64,000 bases of DNA, from positions 465,487 through 529,486 of the forward strand of contig NZ_JAVFCB010000002.1 in the NCBI RefSeq assembly GCF_030865425.1. The letters are read 5' to 3'. The notes under the pieces were generated by a model. That model made no database searches. It was not told the DNA's origin and saw only the letters and a list, made by a program, of their open reading frames with translations. The translations under genes were made by a program, and so were the position numbers. How positions within the stretch are numbered: position 1 is the stretch's first letter; each line of letters starts with the position of its first letter. Origin of the DNA: Microbacterium capsulatum (GTDB lineage Bacteria; Actinomycetota; Actinomycetes; Actinomycetales; Microbacteriaceae). This document shows, in pieces, positions 13,484-24,425 of the stretch.

Positions 13484-14419
13484 TCAGACCGCCGGCTCGG
13501 GAGCGGCGAGCATCTCGAAGCCCTCGGTGATCACCCGGCCGTAGAGCACGTCGGGGTCGAGGCGGCGCAGCTCCTCCGCGAGGCACTCGCGCAGCGTCCG
13601 CCGCGGCAGGTGCAGCTCGTGATCCGGCTGTCCGGGCTGGGTGAGAACGGCGGATCCGGGCACCGGCCGCTCGAGCAGGATGTCGCCGCTCGCGCGGGTG
13701 AGCCGCACCGACTTGATGCCCTCCTGCCAGTGCTCCGGGTCCTCGTACGCCCAGCGCACCGGGACGTCGAGGGCGAGCCGCAGCCAGCCGGCGAGCAGCG
13801 CGGTCGACGGGGAGGCGGCGGCGCCGCGCACCTCGGCGGCGACGACCTCCTCGTACGGCGGCTGGTCGAGCACGGCGGCGAGCTGCTCCCGCCAGTGCGT
13901 GAGCCGGGTCCAGGCGAGGTCGGTGTCGCCCGGCACGTGCGTGTGGCCGAGCAGACCGAGCCGGGCGCGCACGTCGTAAGCCGTGGCGGCGTCGGTGATC
14001 CGGCGCTGAGCGATCCGGCCCAGCGGCGACTCCGCGGGCGCCTCCGGGGCCTCCTGCGGCCACCACACCACGACGGGGGCGTCCGGGAGGAGGAGACCGG
14101 TGATCAGGCTCTCCTCATTGCTCGCGGCCTCGCCGTAGGCGCGGAGGACGACGACCTCGCTGGCGCCCGCGTCGCCGCCGACCCGGATCTGCGCGTCCAG
14201 CCGGGAATCGCCGGGACCGGTGGTCAGCACGATCACGCGCATCGGATGCTCGCGGGACGCGTCGTTCGCCGCGTCGATCGCGGCCTCGGCGATGCCGTCC
14301 GTCGCCGCGATGACGAGCGTCAGCACGCGTCCGAGGGCGACCACGCCGCCCTCCTCGCGGGCCTTGACGAGGTTCTTCGCGACCTGTCCGGTCGTGGTGT
14401 CGGGGAGATCGATGATCAC
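13484..14419 (-). CDS. opcA: Glucose-6-phosphate dehydrogenase assembly protein OpcA
   Basis: A 311-residue actinobacterial/cyanobacterial protein needed for activity or assembly of glucose-6-phosphate dehydrogenase. Typical features are MIIDLPDTTTGQVAKNL at the N-terminus, VVVWWPQEAP mid-protein and ELRRLDPDVLYGRVI near the end. The ATG overlaps the zwf stop (ATGA at 14416-14419), so it is translated with its client enzyme. Confidence 0.95.
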   Translation of the reverse strand: MIIDLPDTTTGQVAKNLVKAREEGGVVALGRVLTLVIAATDGIAEAAIDAANDASREHPMRVIVLTTGPGDSRLDAQIRVGGDAGASEVVVLRAYGEAASNEESLITGLLLPDAPVVVWWPQEAPEAPAESPLGRIAQRRITDAATAYDVRARLGLLGHTHVPGDTDLAWTRLTHWREQLAAVLDQPPYEEVVAAEVRGAAASPSTALLAGWLRLALDVPVRWAYEDPEHWQEGIKSVRLTRASGDILLERPVPGSAVLTQPGQPDHELHLPRRTLRECLAEELRRLDPDVLYGRVITEGFEMLAAPEPAV

Positions 14420-15963
14420 GGGCGCCTCCAGACACGTCCGTCGCGGGCGAGCAGGGCGTCGGCGGAGGCCGGGCCCCAGGATCCGGGGGCGTACTGCTCC
14501 AGCGGGCCGCCCTCGTCGGCCCAGAAGCGCTCCACCGGGTCGAGGATCTTCCAGGAGAGTTCGACCTCCTCATGGCGCGGGAACAGCGGCGGGTCGCCCA
14601 GCAGCACGTCCAGGATGAGCCGCTCGTACGCCTCAGGGCTCGCCTCGGTGAAGGCGTGGCCGTAGCCGAAGTCCATCGTCACGTCGCGCACGTTCGAGCC
14701 GCTGCCGGGGACCTTGGATCCGAAACGGATCGTCACGCCCTCATCCGGCTGCACGCGGATCACGAGCGCGTTCTGGCCGAGCTCCGAGGTCTGCCCGCGG
14801 CCGAACAGATGCTCCGGCGCGCGCTTGAAGACGACGGCGATCTCGGTGACGCGACGGCCCAGGCGCTTGCCGGTGCGCAGGTAGAACGGCACCCCCGCCC
14901 AGCGGCGGGTGTTGATCTCGAGCTTGACCGCGGCGTACGTCTCGGTGGTGGAGTCGGGGTTCATCCCCTCCTCGGCGAGGAAGCCGGTGACCTTCTCGCC
15001 GCCCTGCCATCCGCCGTCGTACTGGCCGCGCGCGGTGGCGAGGGAGAGATCGGCGGGGAGCGAGACCGCGGCGAGCACCTTCTCCTTCTCGGCGCGAAGG
15101 TGGGCGGCGGAGAGGCTGATCGGCTCCTCCATCGCGGTCAGCGCGAGCAGCTGCAGCAGGTGGTTCTGGATGACGTCGCGCGCGGCGCCGATGCCGTCGT
15201 AGTAGCCGGCCCTGCCGCCCACGCCGATGTCCTCGGCCATCGTGATCTGCACGTGGTCGACGTAGTTGCGGTTCCAGATCGGCTCGTACAGCTCGTTCGC
15301 GAAGCGCAGCGCGAGGATGTTCTGCACCGTCTCCTTGCCGAGGTAATGGTCGATCCGGAAGATCGAGTCGGCCGGGAACGTGCCCTCAAGCGCGTCGTTC
15401 AACGCCCGCGCCGAGGCGAGGTCGTGGCCGAACGGCTTCTCGATGACGACGCGGCGCCAGTGGTCCGCGTCCTGTTCGCCGTCGACGAGGCCCGAGTCGC
15501 GCAGCTGCCGGGCGACGAGCGGGAACGCCTTCGGCGGGATGGACAGGTAGAAGGCGTGGTTGCCCATCGTGCCGCGCTCGACGTCCAGCGTCTCGACCGT
15601 CTCGCGTAGCCGGCGGAACGCGTCCGGATCGTCGAATTCGCCGGAGACGAAGCGGATCCCCTGGAGCAGCTGCGCCCAGGTCTCCTCGCGGAACGGGGTG
15701 CGGGCGTGCTGCTTCACGGCCTCGTAGACGACCTGCGCGAAGTCCTGGTCCTCCCAGTCCCGGCGGGCGAAACCCACCAGGCTGAACCCGGGAGGCAGCA
15801 GGCCGCGATTGGCCAGGTCGTAGACGGCCGGCATGAGCTTCTTGCGGGACAGATCGCCGGTGACGCCGAAGATCACCAGGGCGCTCGGGCCCGCGATCCG
15901 GCTCAGGCGACGATCGTCGGGGTCGCGCAGCGGGTTGTGTCCGCGGGAGACGGGAACGGTCAT
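14416..15963 (-). CDS. zwf: Glucose-6-phosphate dehydrogenase
   Basis: Oxidises glucose 6-phosphate to 6-phosphogluconolactone, making NADPH. A 515-residue protein of normal length: N-terminal nucleotide-binding FGVTGDLSRKKLMPA (about 34-48), VIEKPFGHD, and the substrate-binding RIDHYLGKE (about 203-211) with catalytic His. Start ATG at 15963, 36 bases after pgi. It is the fourth gene of tkt-tal-pgi-zwf-opcA-pgl. Confidence 0.97.
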   Translation of the reverse strand: MTVPVSRGHNPLRDPDDRRLSRIAGPSALVIFGVTGDLSRKKLMPAVYDLANRGLLPPGFSLVGFARRDWEDQDFAQVVYEAVKQHARTPFREETWAQLLQGIRFVSGEFDDPDAFRRLRETVETLDVERGTMGNHAFYLSIPPKAFPLVARQLRDSGLVDGEQDADHWRRVVIEKPFGHDLASARALNDALEGTFPADSIFRIDHYLGKETVQNILALRFANELYEPIWNRNYVDHVQITMAEDIGVGGRAGYYDGIGAARDVIQNHLLQLLALTAMEEPISLSAAHLRAEKEKVLAAVSLPADLSLATARGQYDGGWQGGEKVTGFLAEEGMNPDSTTETYAAVKLEINTRRWAGVPFYLRTGKRLGRRVTEIAVVFKRAPEHLFGRGQTSELGQNALVIRVQPDEGVTIRFGSKVPGSGSNVRDVTMDFGYGHAFTEASPEAYERLILDVLLGDPPLFPRHEEVELSWKILDPVERFWADEGGPLEQYAPGSWGPASADALLARDGRVWRRP

Positions 15964-15999
15964 CAGTGGGGGATTCTCCTGGATGTTAGGCGCCAGCGG

Positions 16000-17619
16000 T
16001 CACTGAGCGGCTTCGAACAGGTCGAGCACGTCGTCCTGCGGCTCGGTGATCGTGAGGGTCACCACAGGCCGGCCGTGCTCGGCGAGCACCGCCGCGTCGC
16101 CGGCGGCCTGGGCCTCGATGAGCTGGCCGAAGGTGAACGGCCGACCCGGGATCTCCAGATCCACGTCGGTGCGCTCGATGATCTGCAGGAACACGCCCTG
16201 CGCCGGGCCGCCCTTGTGGTACTGGCCCGTGGAGTGCAGGAAGCGCGGACCCCATCCGAACGTCGTCGGACGGCCGGAATCGGCGGCGACGAGCTCGCGC
16301 AGACCCTGCAGCTGCGGCATCTCCAGACGGTTCACGTACGCCTGGATGGCGACGTAGCCGTCCCCGGGGACCTGCGCCCACAGCGCGTCGAGCACGCCGG
16401 CGATCGTGCCGGAGGCGACCAGGGCGGGATCCGTCGCGCGGACCTCGACCCCGTCCGCGACGAACGCCGCCGGCGCGGGCTCCGGGCGCGCGTCCAGCAG
16501 GCCGCGGGCGGCGTGCTTGGCCGACTCGACGTCCGGCTGGTCGAACGGGTTGATCCCGAGCAGGTGCCCGGCGATCGCGGTCGCGTACTCCCACACGACG
16601 AACTGCGCGCCGAGCGTGCCGCTGACGAGGATCTCGCCGGGGTGGCGCTCATGCATGTGGAACTCGTTCGCGTCGTCGACGAGACGCACGAGCTGCAGGT
16701 CGGCCGGCACGGACTCCACCTCGGGGGAGACCGGGAGCAGCACGACGGGCAGGATGCCGGTGCCCTCCTTGCCGGTGGACTCCGCGATGAGCTGCTCGAT
16801 CCAGTCCGGCAGGCCCACGATGTGCGTGCCGTCGGTGATCAGGCCGAGCTTGTCGCGGCGCCGTGCGACGACGGCCTCGCCGTGCGCGGCGATGGCCGCG
16901 CCCAGGCGCAGGGCGGGGTTCTCCGCCGAGTCGACGGCGACCTGCAGCAGCGTCGCCTCCGCCTCGTCCAGGAGCTCGGCGATGTCGACGCCGGCGAGCC
17001 CGGCGGGGACCAGGCCGAACGCGGTGAGCGCGGAGTAGCGGCCGCCGACGTCCGGGTCGGCGGTGAAGACCCGGTACCCGGCGGCCCGGGCGGACTCCTC
17101 CAGGGGGGAGCCGGGGTCGGTCACCACGACGATGCGCCCGGCCGGGTCGATGCCGACGTCGCGGAACGCGGCCTCGAACGTGCGCCGCTGCGAGTCCGTC
17201 TCGACGGTGGATCCGGACTTCGACGAGACCACGAGCGCCACGTCCTCCAGGCCGGAGTCGAGCGCGGCGAGCACCTGTCCCGGCGAGGTGGAGTCGAGGA
17301 TCGTGAGGTCGACTCCGGCGGTCTGCGCGATGACCTCGGGCGCGAGCGAGGATCCGCCCATGCCTGCCAGCACGACGCGCGTCACGCCCCGGGCGCGCAG
17401 CTCGTCGCGCAGGGCGAGGATCTCCGGAACGAGCGGGCGGGAGATCGAGACCGCGTCCACCCAGCCGAGCCGCCGGGACGCCTCGTCCTCGGCCGCCTCG
17501 CCCCAGATCGTCGGATCGCCCGCGGTGATCCGCGACGCGATGAGGTCGCCGACGAGGCGGGGCACGATCGCGTCGATCGCGGCCCGCGGCGCCCCGGAGG
17601 TGTGGATCTCGAAGCTCAC
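16000..17619 (-). CDS. pgi: Glucose-6-phosphate isomerase
   Basis: Interconverts glucose 6-phosphate and fructose 6-phosphate, linking this operon to glycolysis. The 539-residue product begins at a GTG overlapping the tal stop (GTGA at 17616-17619). Motifs include [29 protein letters not shown] (phosphate-binding Ser/Thr loop), [14 protein letters not shown], and [13 protein letters not shown] with the catalytic-region His. It belongs to the Pgi variant common in Actinobacteria in transaldolase operons. The open frame continues upstream through tal in another frame, which is not coding for Pgi. Confidence 0.94.
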   Translation of the reverse strand: MSFEIHTSGAPRAAIDAIVPRLVGDLIASRITAGDPTIWGEAAEDEASRRLGWVDAVSISRPLVPEILALRDELRARGVTRVVLAGMGGSSLAPEVIAQTAGVDLTILDSTSPGQVLAALDSGLEDVALVVSSKSGSTVETDSQRRTFEAAFRDVGIDPAGRIVVVTDPGSPLEESARAAGYRVFTADPDVGGRYSALTAFGLVPAGLAGVDIAELLDEAEATLLQVAVDSAENPALRLGAAIAAHGEAVVARRRDKLGLITDGTHIVGLPDWIEQLIAESTGKEGTGILPVVLLPVSPEVESVPADLQLVRLVDDANEFHMHERHPGEILVSGTLGAQFVVWEYATAIAGHLLGINPFDQPDVESAKHAARGLLDARPEPAPAAFVADGVEVRATDPALVASGTIAGVLDALWAQVPGDGYVAIQAYVNRLEMPQLQGLRELVAADSGRPTTFGWGPRFLHSTGQYHKGGPAQGVFLQIIERTDVDLEIPGRPFTFGQLIEAQAAGDAAVLAEHGRPVVTLTITEPQDDVLDLFEAAQ

Positions 17620-18728
17620 TTGTGGGCGTCCAGTCCCGCCCGGACCTGACCGAGCAGCCCGTGCCACGAGTCGATGAACTTGGCGACCCCCTCGTCCTCC
17701 AGGACCTGGGTGACGTCGTCGAAGTCGACGCCGACAGCCGCGAGGTCGGCGAACACGGCCCGCGACTGCTCGTAGGCGCCGGTGACGGTGTCGCCGGTGA
17801 CGACGCCGTGGTCGAAGGTGGCCTCGAGGGTCTTCTCCGGCATCGTGTTCACGACGTCCGGGGCGACGAGCTCGGTCACGTACAGGGTGTCCGGCAGGTT
17901 CGGGTCCTTCACCCCGGTGGACGCCCACAGCGGGCGCTGCTTGTTCGCACCGGCGGCGAGGAGCGCGGCGGCGCGGTCGCCCGCGAACACCTGCTCGTAC
18001 AGCTCGTACGCGAGGCGGGCGTTCGCGAGCCCGGCCTTGCTGCGCAGCGCGGTCGCCTCGGGGGTGCCGATCGCGTCCAGGCGCTTGTCGGTCTCGGTGT
18101 CGACACGCGACACGAAGAACGACGCGACCGAGCGGATCGTGGACAGGTCGATGCCGGCCGCCTTCGCCTGCTCCAGGCCCGCGAGGTAGGCGTCGATGAC
18201 CTCGGCGTACCGCTCCAGGCTGAAGATCAGGGTGACGTTGACGCTGATCCCGGCGGCGATCGATGCGGTGATCGCGGGAAGGCCCGCCTTCGTGGCGGGG
18301 ATCTTCACGAGCAGGTTCGGGCGGTCGACCTTCGCCCAGAGGTCGGCTGCCTGGGCGATCGTGCCCTCGGTGTCGTGAGCGAGGTCGGGGGAGACCTCGA
18401 TCGACACGCGGCCGTCCACGTGGCCGGACGCCTCCCAGACGGGGCGGAACACGTCGAGGGCGTCCCGGACGTCCCGCGTGGTCGCCTCCATGATCGCCTC
18501 CTCCGGGGTCGCGCCGCGCTTGGCGAGCTCCTCGGTCTCCGCGTCGTACGACGTGTCGTCGGGGTTGGTCATCGAGTTCGCGAAGATCGTCGGGTTCGTC
18601 GTGACGCCCACGACGTTGCGGGTGGCGATCAGTTCCGCGAGGTTGCCGGAGTGGATCCGGGTGCGGGACAGGTCGTCGAGCCAGATGCTGACGCCGGCGG
18701 CGGAGAGGGCTGCGGTGGGGGTGGTCAT
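17616..18728 (-). CDS. tal: Transaldolase
   Basis: Transfers a three-carbon unit between sugar phosphates in the non-oxidative pentose phosphate pathway. A 370-residue long-form (actinobacterial type) enzyme: [12 protein letters not shown] at the N-terminus, [21 protein letters not shown] with the Schiff-base Lys, and [14 protein letters not shown]. The ATG at 18728 is followed directly by the conserved N-terminus. It sits 23 bases after tkt, and its stop overlaps the pgi start. Confidence 0.96.
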   Translation of the reverse strand: MTTPTAALSAAGVSIWLDDLSRTRIHSGNLAELIATRNVVGVTTNPTIFANSMTNPDDTSYDAETEELAKRGATPEEAIMEATTRDVRDALDVFRPVWEASGHVDGRVSIEVSPDLAHDTEGTIAQAADLWAKVDRPNLLVKIPATKAGLPAITASIAAGISVNVTLIFSLERYAEVIDAYLAGLEQAKAAGIDLSTIRSVASFFVSRVDTETDKRLDAIGTPEATALRSKAGLANARLAYELYEQVFAGDRAAALLAAGANKQRPLWASTGVKDPNLPDTLYVTELVAPDVVNTMPEKTLEATFDHGVVTGDTVTGAYEQSRAVFADLAAVGVDFDDVTQVLEDEGVAKFIDSWHGLLGQVRAGLDAHK

Positions 18729-18751
18729 GCGTGTCTCCAAACGTTCTGTGC

Positions 18752-20854
18752 TCAGGCGGCCGCGTTGGCGGCGAGGGTCTCGTGGGCCGCCGCGACGACG
18801 GCCTCGGCGGTGATGCCGAACTTCTCGAACAGCGTCTTGTAGTCCGCGGACGCACCGAAGTGGTCGATCCCGACCGTGCGTCCGGTGGATCCGACGATGC
18901 CCTGCCAGGTGAGCGGCGAGCCGGCCTCCACCGACACGCGCGCCTTCACCCCGGCCGGCAGCACCTGCTCGCGGTACTCCGGGCTCTGCTCGGCGAACCA
19001 CTCCAGCGACGGCGCCGACACGACACGGGCGTTCACGCCCTCGGCGGCGAGCGTCTCGCGGGCGGCGACCGCCAGCTGCACCTCGGATCCGGTCGCGATG
19101 AGGATCACGTCCGGGGTGCCGTTCGGCGCCTCGGCGAGGATGTACGCGCCCTTGACCGCGTTCTCGGCGGAGGCGAGCACCTCGCCCGCCGCCTCGCCCT
19201 GGCCGCGCTCGAACACCGGGATGTTCTGGCGGGTCAGCGCGATGCCGGCGGGGCCGGCGTGACGGCGCAGCATCTCCAGCCACACGACCGAGGTCTCGTT
19301 CGCGTCCGCCGGGCGGACCACCGTGAAGTTCGGGATCGCGCGGAGCGTCGCGAGCTGCTCGATGGGCTGGTGGGTCGGGCCGTCCTCGCCCAGCGCGATC
19401 GAGTCGTGCGTCCAGACGAAGATGCTGGGGATGTTCATCAGCGCGGCCAGACGCACCGAGGGGCGCATGTAGTCGCTGAAGATGAGGAACGTGCCGCCGA
19501 ACGGACGCGTCGGGCCGTGCAGCACGATGCCGTTGACGATCGCGCCCATCGCGTGCTCGCGGATGCCGAAGTGCAGGACCCGGCCGTAGGGGTTGCCGCT
19601 CCACTCGTGGGTCGACCACTGCTGCGGGATGAACGACGCGGCGCCCTTGATCGTGGTGAGGTTCGACTCGGCGAGGTCGGCGGATCCGCCCCAGAGCTCG
19701 GGCAGCTCGGCGGCGAGGGCGTTGATCACCTGTCCGGAGGCGGCGCGGGTGGACACGTCCTTGCCGGCCTCGAACACGGGCAGCGCGCCCGCGATGCCGT
19801 CCGGCAGCTCGCGCGCCTCGACGCGGTCCAGCAGCGCCTTGCGCTCCGGGTTCGCCGCAGCCCAGGCGTCGAACGACTCCTGCCAGGCGGCGCGGGCCGC
19901 GGCGGCACGGTCGCCGAGGCCGCGGGTGTGCGCGATCACGTCGTCCGCGACGACGAAGTGATGCTCCGGGTCGAAGCCGAGTACGCGCTTGGTCGCGGCG
20001 AGCTCGTCGGCGCCGAGCGCGGAGCCGTGGATCTTGCCGGTGTTCTGCTTGCCGGGGGACGGCCAGCCGATGATGGTCTTGAGGATGATGAGCGACGGCC
20101 GGTCGGTCTCGCCCTGAGCCGCCTCGATCGCCGCGTGGAGCTCGGCGACGTCCTCGACGTACTGGCCGGTCTGCTTCCAGTCGACCGTCTGCACGTGCCA
20201 GCCGTAGGCCTCGTAGCGGGCGGCGACGTCCTCGGTGAACGCCACGTCGGTGTCGTCCTCGATCGAGATCTGGTTGGAGTCGTAGATCGCGATGAGGTTG
20301 CCGAGCTGCTGGTGTCCGGCCAGGGAGCTCGCCTCGCTGGTGATCCCCTCCTCCAGGTCGCCGTCGCTCGCGATCACGTAGATGAAGTGGTCGAACGGGC
20401 TGGTCCCGGGCGCCGCATCCGGGTCGAACAGGCCACGCTCGTAGCGGGACGCGTAGGCGAAGCCGACGGAGGACGCGAGGCCCTGGCCGAGCGGGCCCGT
20501 GGTGATCTCGACGCCCTTCGTGTGCCCGTACTCGGGGTGTCCGGGCGTCAGCGAGCCCCACGTGCGCAGTGACTCGAGGTCGCCGAGCTCCAGGCCGAAT
20601 CCGCCCAGGTAGAGCTGCACGTACTGGGTGAGCGAGGAGTGTCCCGCCGAGAGGATGAACCGGTCGCGTCCGAGCCAGTGCGTGTCGGCGGGATCGTGCC
20701 GCATCACGTGCTGGTAGAGCAGGTAGGCCGCAGGGGCCAGGCTCATCGCGGTGCCGGGATGGCCGTTGCCGACCTTCTCGACGGCATCCGCCGCCAGGAC
20801 CCGCGCGGTGTCCACCGCACGCCGATCGATCTCATCCCACAGCAGTTCCGACAC
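18752..20854 (-). CDS. tkt: Transketolase
   Basis: Thiamine-diphosphate enzyme of the non-oxidative pentose phosphate pathway, and first gene of the six-gene operon. The 700 residues have the expected motifs: [20 protein letters not shown] (about 29-48), GHPEYG and GPLGQG, the ThDP/metal motif SDGDLEEG...YDSNQISIE, and the C-terminal GREHA-like [11 protein letters not shown] with catalytic Glu. The gap to ctaB (20855-21094) carries both divergent promoters; TATGCT at 20955-20960 on the minus strand is a possible -10. Confidence 0.97.
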   Translation of the reverse strand: MSELLWDEIDRRAVDTARVLAADAVEKVGNGHPGTAMSLAPAAYLLYQHVMRHDPADTHWLGRDRFILSAGHSSLTQYVQLYLGGFGLELGDLESLRTWGSLTPGHPEYGHTKGVEITTGPLGQGLASSVGFAYASRYERGLFDPDAAPGTSPFDHFIYVIASDGDLEEGITSEASSLAGHQQLGNLIAIYDSNQISIEDDTDVAFTEDVAARYEAYGWHVQTVDWKQTGQYVEDVAELHAAIEAAQGETDRPSLIILKTIIGWPSPGKQNTGKIHGSALGADELAATKRVLGFDPEHHFVVADDVIAHTRGLGDRAAAARAAWQESFDAWAAANPERKALLDRVEARELPDGIAGALPVFEAGKDVSTRAASGQVINALAAELPELWGGSADLAESNLTTIKGAASFIPQQWSTHEWSGNPYGRVLHFGIREHAMGAIVNGIVLHGPTRPFGGTFLIFSDYMRPSVRLAALMNIPSIFVWTHDSIALGEDGPTHQPIEQLATLRAIPNFTVVRPADANETSVVWLEMLRRHAGPAGIALTRQNIPVFERGQGEAAGEVLASAENAVKGAYILAEAPNGTPDVILIATGSEVQLAVAARETLAAEGVNARVVSAPSLEWFAEQSPEYREQVLPAGVKARVSVEAGSPLTWQGIVGSTGRTVGIDHFGASADYKTLFEKFGITAEAVVAAAHETLAANAAA

Positions 20855-21094
20855 TCCAGAGCCTTTCCAAGACGGTGAGAGCGGCCCGCAGTCTGCGCGC
20901 CGACCGCGAATTCACGGAAGGGCGGGGGACGTTGACGGGCGCGCGAGTGTTTTCAGCATAGTGCGGTCGCCGACGGCACGCCCGGGCGGGGCGAACTGTT
21001 GCGGACCCGGGGAGACGGGTCGAGGGGAGGGGTGCGTGAGGCGCCCCGAGAGGGATTCCGCGGTGGCATAAGATGGAGGTGTTCCCGTGTGCTC

Positions 21095-22027
21095 ATGAAG
21101 GAGGCGGTCAGCATCGCGACCACCATCGATCCCGTCTCCGCCGAGCGCTCCCTGAAGCGGACGCTGAAGGGCTATCTCGAGCTGACCAAGCCGCGCGTGC
21201 TCGAGCTGCTGCTCGTGTCGACGGTGCCCGTCATGTTCCTGGCGCAGCACGGGCTGCCGAACCTCTGGCTGGTCGCCGCCACCGTGATCGGCGGCGCGAT
21301 GAGCGCCGGATCCGCCGCGTCGTTCAACATGTACCTCGATCGCGACATCGACGCGCACATGCACCGCACGGAGAACCGGCCGCTGGTCACCGGCGACGTC
21401 TCGCCGCGCGGCGCGCTGATCTTCTCCTGGGCGCTCGCGGTCCTGTCCACGGCGTGGCTGTGGCTCACCACGAACGGGCTGGCCGCGGCGCTGTCCGCCG
21501 GAGCCATCTTCTTCTACGTCGTGATCTACACGATGATCCTGAAGCGGCGCACCGAGCAGAACATCATCTGGGGCGGGATCGCCGGATGCTTCCCGGTGCT
21601 GATCGGCTGGTCGGCCGTCACCGGCTCGCTCGACTGGCCCGCCTTCGTGCTGTTCGTGCTCGTGTTCCTGTGGACGCCGGCGCACTACTGGCCGCTCTCG
21701 ATGAAGTACAAGCACGACTACGAGGACGTCGATGTGCCCATGCTGGGCGTCACCCGCTCGGCTCCTCAGGTCGGCCTGCAGGTGATCCTGTACGCGTGGG
21801 CGACGCTGGCCTGCTCGCTGCTGCTGATCCCGGTCGCCGGGATGGGACTGGTCTACACGGTCTCCGCGCTGGTGTTCGGCGGCTGGTTCGTGTACGAGTC
21901 GCACCGGCTCTACACGCAGGCCGTCAAGGGCGCCGCGGCGAAGCCGATGCGCGTCTTCCACGCGTCGATCACCTATCTGACGCTGGTCTTCCTCGCCGTC
22001 GCGGTCGACCCGCTGCTGCCGTTCTGA
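21095..22027 (+). CDS. ctaB: Protoheme IX farnesyltransferase (heme O synthase)
   Basis: Adds a farnesyl group to heme b, giving heme o for cytochrome oxidase. A 310-residue UbiA-family membrane enzyme with about nine helices. Prenyl-diphosphate/metal motifs are visible: [19 protein letters not shown] and [13 protein letters not shown]. The start is not certain: the ATG at 21095 precedes an AAGGAGG that looks like a ribosome binding site for a slightly later start, yet no standard start codon follows at the right distance. TAAGAT at 21069-21074 is a possible -10. Divergent from tkt, a common actinobacterial arrangement, and near heme A synthase. Confidence 0.94.
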   Translation: MKEAVSIATTIDPVSAERSLKRTLKGYLELTKPRVLELLLVSTVPVMFLAQHGLPNLWLVAATVIGGAMSAGSAASFNMYLDRDIDAHMHRTENRPLVTGDVSPRGALIFSWALAVLSTAWLWLTTNGLAAALSAGAIFFYVVIYTMILKRRTEQNIIWGGIAGCFPVLIGWSAVTGSLDWPAFVLFVLVFLWTPAHYWPLSMKYKHDYEDVDVPMLGVTRSAPQVGLQVILYAWATLACSLLLIPVAGMGLVYTVSALVFGGWFVYESHRLYTQAVKGAAAKPMRVFHASITYLTLVFLAVAVDPLLPF

Positions 22028-22076
22028 TCGCACGGCTCCGAGCCCCGGCGACGACGCGTCCGTCGGAGGGGGTAGG

Positions 22077-22099
22077 TCCCGGCATTTCGGGTACCGGGA
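22077..22099 (+). terminator. Weak hairpin after ctaB
   Basis: TCCCGG and CCGGGA, 11 bases apart, 50 bases after the ctaB stop. It is short and lacks a T-run, so it is only a possible terminator. The rest of 22028-22232 shows no gene. Confidence 0.3.
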
Positions 22100-22232
22100 C
22101 CCGCGTCCCCAGCGCTTGCAGACGGGGCTCTGTCCCCATCGCCGTCCTCCTGCTAGCGTCCATGATCATCAAACTGACCTGATCAGGACGACGCAAGGAC
22201 CGGTTCGTGCGTTGTCCGGAAGAGGACATGTT

Positions 22233-23204
22233 GTGACGGACGACGACCTGCTGGAGCTCCTGCATCGGGAGCGGCTGCACGACCTCGACGCCGTGTCCGC
22301 ACGGGCCGGGATCAGCGTCGCCGAGGCCCGCGCGCGGCTCGCTCGGCTCGCTCGCGACGGGCATCTGTCGCTGCAGGACAGCGTGATCCTGCTCAATGCG
22401 CCGGCCCATGCGGCCGCGCTCGCGATCGAACGGCTGCTGCAGACCGAACGGGCCGAGGCGGCGGAGCGCAGCGCCCGGCTCGCGGCGATCGTGGACGGGA
22501 TCGCCCGGCGCACGTCCGCATGGAGCTTCGGTGAGGCGATCGCTCAGGACCGGATCCCGTTGCAGACCGCGCATGGCCCGCATGCCGCGGAGGACCTCTG
22601 GTTCGCCGTGCAGTCGTCGCGGATCACCCCGGGCGGTTCGGTCTGCGCGGTCCTCACCGACATCGAACGCTACCGCGCGAGCGGCTCCGAGCGGATGCGC
22701 GCCTTCGCCGACGCCATGTCGGCCTACGACTCGGTGCGCGCGATCCTGCCCGCCGTCACGCTCGACGAGCGGCTGGAGGAGCTGCTGCGGATCTACGAGG
22801 ACTCCTCCGTGGAGTTCCGGATGCTGTCCAACCCGCCGAGCTGGTTCTGGGTGGACGACGACGACGTCACAGCCCTGCCCATGATGTGGGGGGATCAAGC
22901 GCCGCACAGCGTGATCGCGGTGTCCAGCCCGGTGATCGCCGGCCTCGCCCGGGACTGCTTCGCGCTCCTGTGGCAGCAGGCGCACCCGATCGAGTCCGAT
23001 CCGGGTGGCTATGGCGCGCTGCTGCAGCGGATGCGGCGCGGGATGACCCTCGACGCGGCGTCGCGCTCGCTCGGGATCACGCCGCGCACCGGTCGTCGGC
23101 GGATCTCCGCCGCGATGGAGCGCTACGGGGTGTCGACCCTATTCGCCCTCGGGGTGGCCTGGGCGCAGGACGGCAGCCCGGGGGCAGGGCCGGCGCGCGG
23201 CTGA
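22233..23204 (+). CDS. Helix-turn-helix transcriptional regulator
   Basis: A 323-residue regulator with two DNA-binding-like ends. Residues 1-45 (DDDLLELLHRERLHDLDAVSARAGISVAEARARLARLARDG in outline) look like a TrmB-type winged helix and the last 65 like a LuxR-type helix-turn-helix (RRGMTLDAASRSLGITPRTGRRRISAAMERYG). The middle, with LPMMWGDQ and VIAVSSPVIAG, resembles the effector-like domain of TrmB-type actinobacterial regulators. The start chosen is GTG 22233 after GGAAGAGGAC. It lies between ctaB and ctaA, but nothing in the sequence shows that it controls heme genes. Confidence 0.78.
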   Translation: MTDDDLLELLHRERLHDLDAVSARAGISVAEARARLARLARDGHLSLQDSVILLNAPAHAAALAIERLLQTERAEAAERSARLAAIVDGIARRTSAWSFGEAIAQDRIPLQTAHGPHAAEDLWFAVQSSRITPGGSVCAVLTDIERYRASGSERMRAFADAMSAYDSVRAILPAVTLDERLEELLRIYEDSSVEFRMLSNPPSWFWVDDDDVTALPMMWGDQAPHSVIAVSSPVIAGLARDCFALLWQQAHPIESDPGGYGALLQRMRRGMTLDAASRSLGITPRTGRRRISAAMERYGVSTLFALGVAWAQDGSPGAGPARG

Positions 23205-23222
23205 ACGCAGCGCCGGTATCGA

Positions 23223-24167
23223 TCAGGCGGCGGGGCGTTTCAGCGTCAGCACCAGGGCGCTGCAGGTCGCGACGAGGATCGCGGCGAGGACCATGTGCAC
23301 CCCGACCGCGAGCGGCGGCAGGGCGTTGCGGGCCTGGTAGAGGCCGACGGCGATCTGCACGAGCTCGATGCCGAAGAGCGCGATGAGCCAGCCGCGGACC
23401 GCGGTGAGCCTGCGCACGGCGGCGATCACGAGCAGGACGATCGTCAGCGCGAACAGCGTGTAGGCGGGCCAGGAGTGCACGTGCTCGAGCAGGGTGGCGT
23501 CGAAGCCGTTGCGCAGGGTGACCTCCGGGTCGCCCGAGTGCGGCCCCGCACCGGTGGTGAGCACGCCGACGAGGACCGTGAGGGCGAGGACGAAGGAGGT
23601 GATGTGCGTGAGGATCGCGAAGACCTTCGGCACCGCTCTCTCCCGCGCGCCGCGGGGCTGCCCCATCCGCTGCACGAACGCGGCGGAGATCCCGACGAGC
23701 ACGAGCGACACGATGTAGTGGAACGCGACCATGTTCGGGTGCAGCGCGAAGAGCACGAGGATGCCGCCGACGATGCCCTGCAGCAGCACGCCGCCGAACA
23801 CCAGCCACGCCATCGTCCACAGGTCCCGCCGCTCGGCGCGGATCCGCGAGACGAACACGATCACGACGATCGCCGCGAGTCCCACGAAGAAGCTCAGGCC
23901 GCGGTTGCTGAACTCGATGAGGGAGTGGTAGCTCTGCTGTGCGGTGGGGAACAGGGATCCCGGCGTGCACAGCGGCCACTCGCAGCCGAGGCCGGAGTCG
24001 GTGAGGCGCACGGCGCCGCCGGTGCCCACGATCGCGATCTCCAGGATGAACGACACCCAGGCCGCAATCCGCACGCGCGCGTCCACCCGGTCGGGCAGCC
24101 ATTCATGGACTCGGCCCATGAATCCGGGGCGGGTGCGGGCTGCCAGGGGGGTCTCGGTCTCGGGCAT
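23223..24167 (-). CDS. ctaA: Heme A synthase
   Basis: Oxidises heme o to heme a for aa3-type cytochrome oxidase. A 314-residue protein with eight predicted helices in two four-helix halves. Conserved features: GTGGAVRLTDSGLGCEWPLC with the paired Cys of the first extracellular loop, LIEFSNR with a conserved Glu-Phe-x-Asn-Arg, HPNMVAFHYIVS and HVHSWPAY with heme-ligand His residues. Convergent with the regulator at 22233 and divergent from the suf operon. Confidence 0.95.
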   Translation of the reverse strand: MPETETPLAARTRPGFMGRVHEWLPDRVDARVRIAAWVSFILEIAIVGTGGAVRLTDSGLGCEWPLCTPGSLFPTAQQSYHSLIEFSNRGLSFFVGLAAIVVIVFVSRIRAERRDLWTMAWLVFGGVLLQGIVGGILVLFALHPNMVAFHYIVSLVLVGISAAFVQRMGQPRGARERAVPKVFAILTHITSFVLALTVLVGVLTTGAGPHSGDPEVTLRNGFDATLLEHVHSWPAYTLFALTIVLLVIAAVRRLTAVRGWLIALFGIELVQIAVGLYQARNALPPLAVGVHMVLAAILVATCSALVLTLKRPAA

Positions 24168-24225
24168 GGCTCCTCCGGCGCCCTCCGGGCGCGGGCACGG
24201 CGGCCCGGATGTCGGAGGGAACCTG

Positions 24226-24300
24226 TAGAATCAGGGGTGTTGGCGATGGTGGACACGAGCGCGGCTTGCAAGCCGCCTGTGGCTCCGCCATCGACAACAC
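24226..24300 (+). promoter_or_regulatory. suf operon promoter region with a nested inverted repeat
   Basis: TAGAAT (24226-24231) is a good -10. From the expected start site onward lies a nested palindrome: a 17-base outer arm at 24237-24253 matches the complement of 24284-24300 at 15 of 17 positions and encloses a perfect 16-bp palindrome GCGGCTTGCAAGCCGC (24261-24276). The suf transcript would start with a large stem-loop about 125 bases before sufB. It may be an operator or a leader structure. The rest of 24168-24425 shows no gene. Confidence 0.4.
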
Positions 24301-24425
24301 AGTTTAGGCGCGAACGCTATGCGTCAAAGATGAGGGCCCAGAGCGGCACCCGTCTCCCTGCAGACTCGACGGGAGCGACGGTGTGCCGGGGCGGCTGAAC
24401 CGTTACGGCCCAAGAGGAGAGTGTG

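Noticed and set aside
16000..18855. Very long minus-strand open frames running through pgi into tal and tkt (951 and 981 codons)
   Set aside because: They are accidental joins of a real gene with out-of-frame reading of its neighbour; overlaps and conserved N-termini define tal and pgi separately.
24237..24300. Structured tRNA-like RNA before sufB
   Set aside because: No cloverleaf, T-loop or acceptor match; it is a nested inverted repeat near a promoter.
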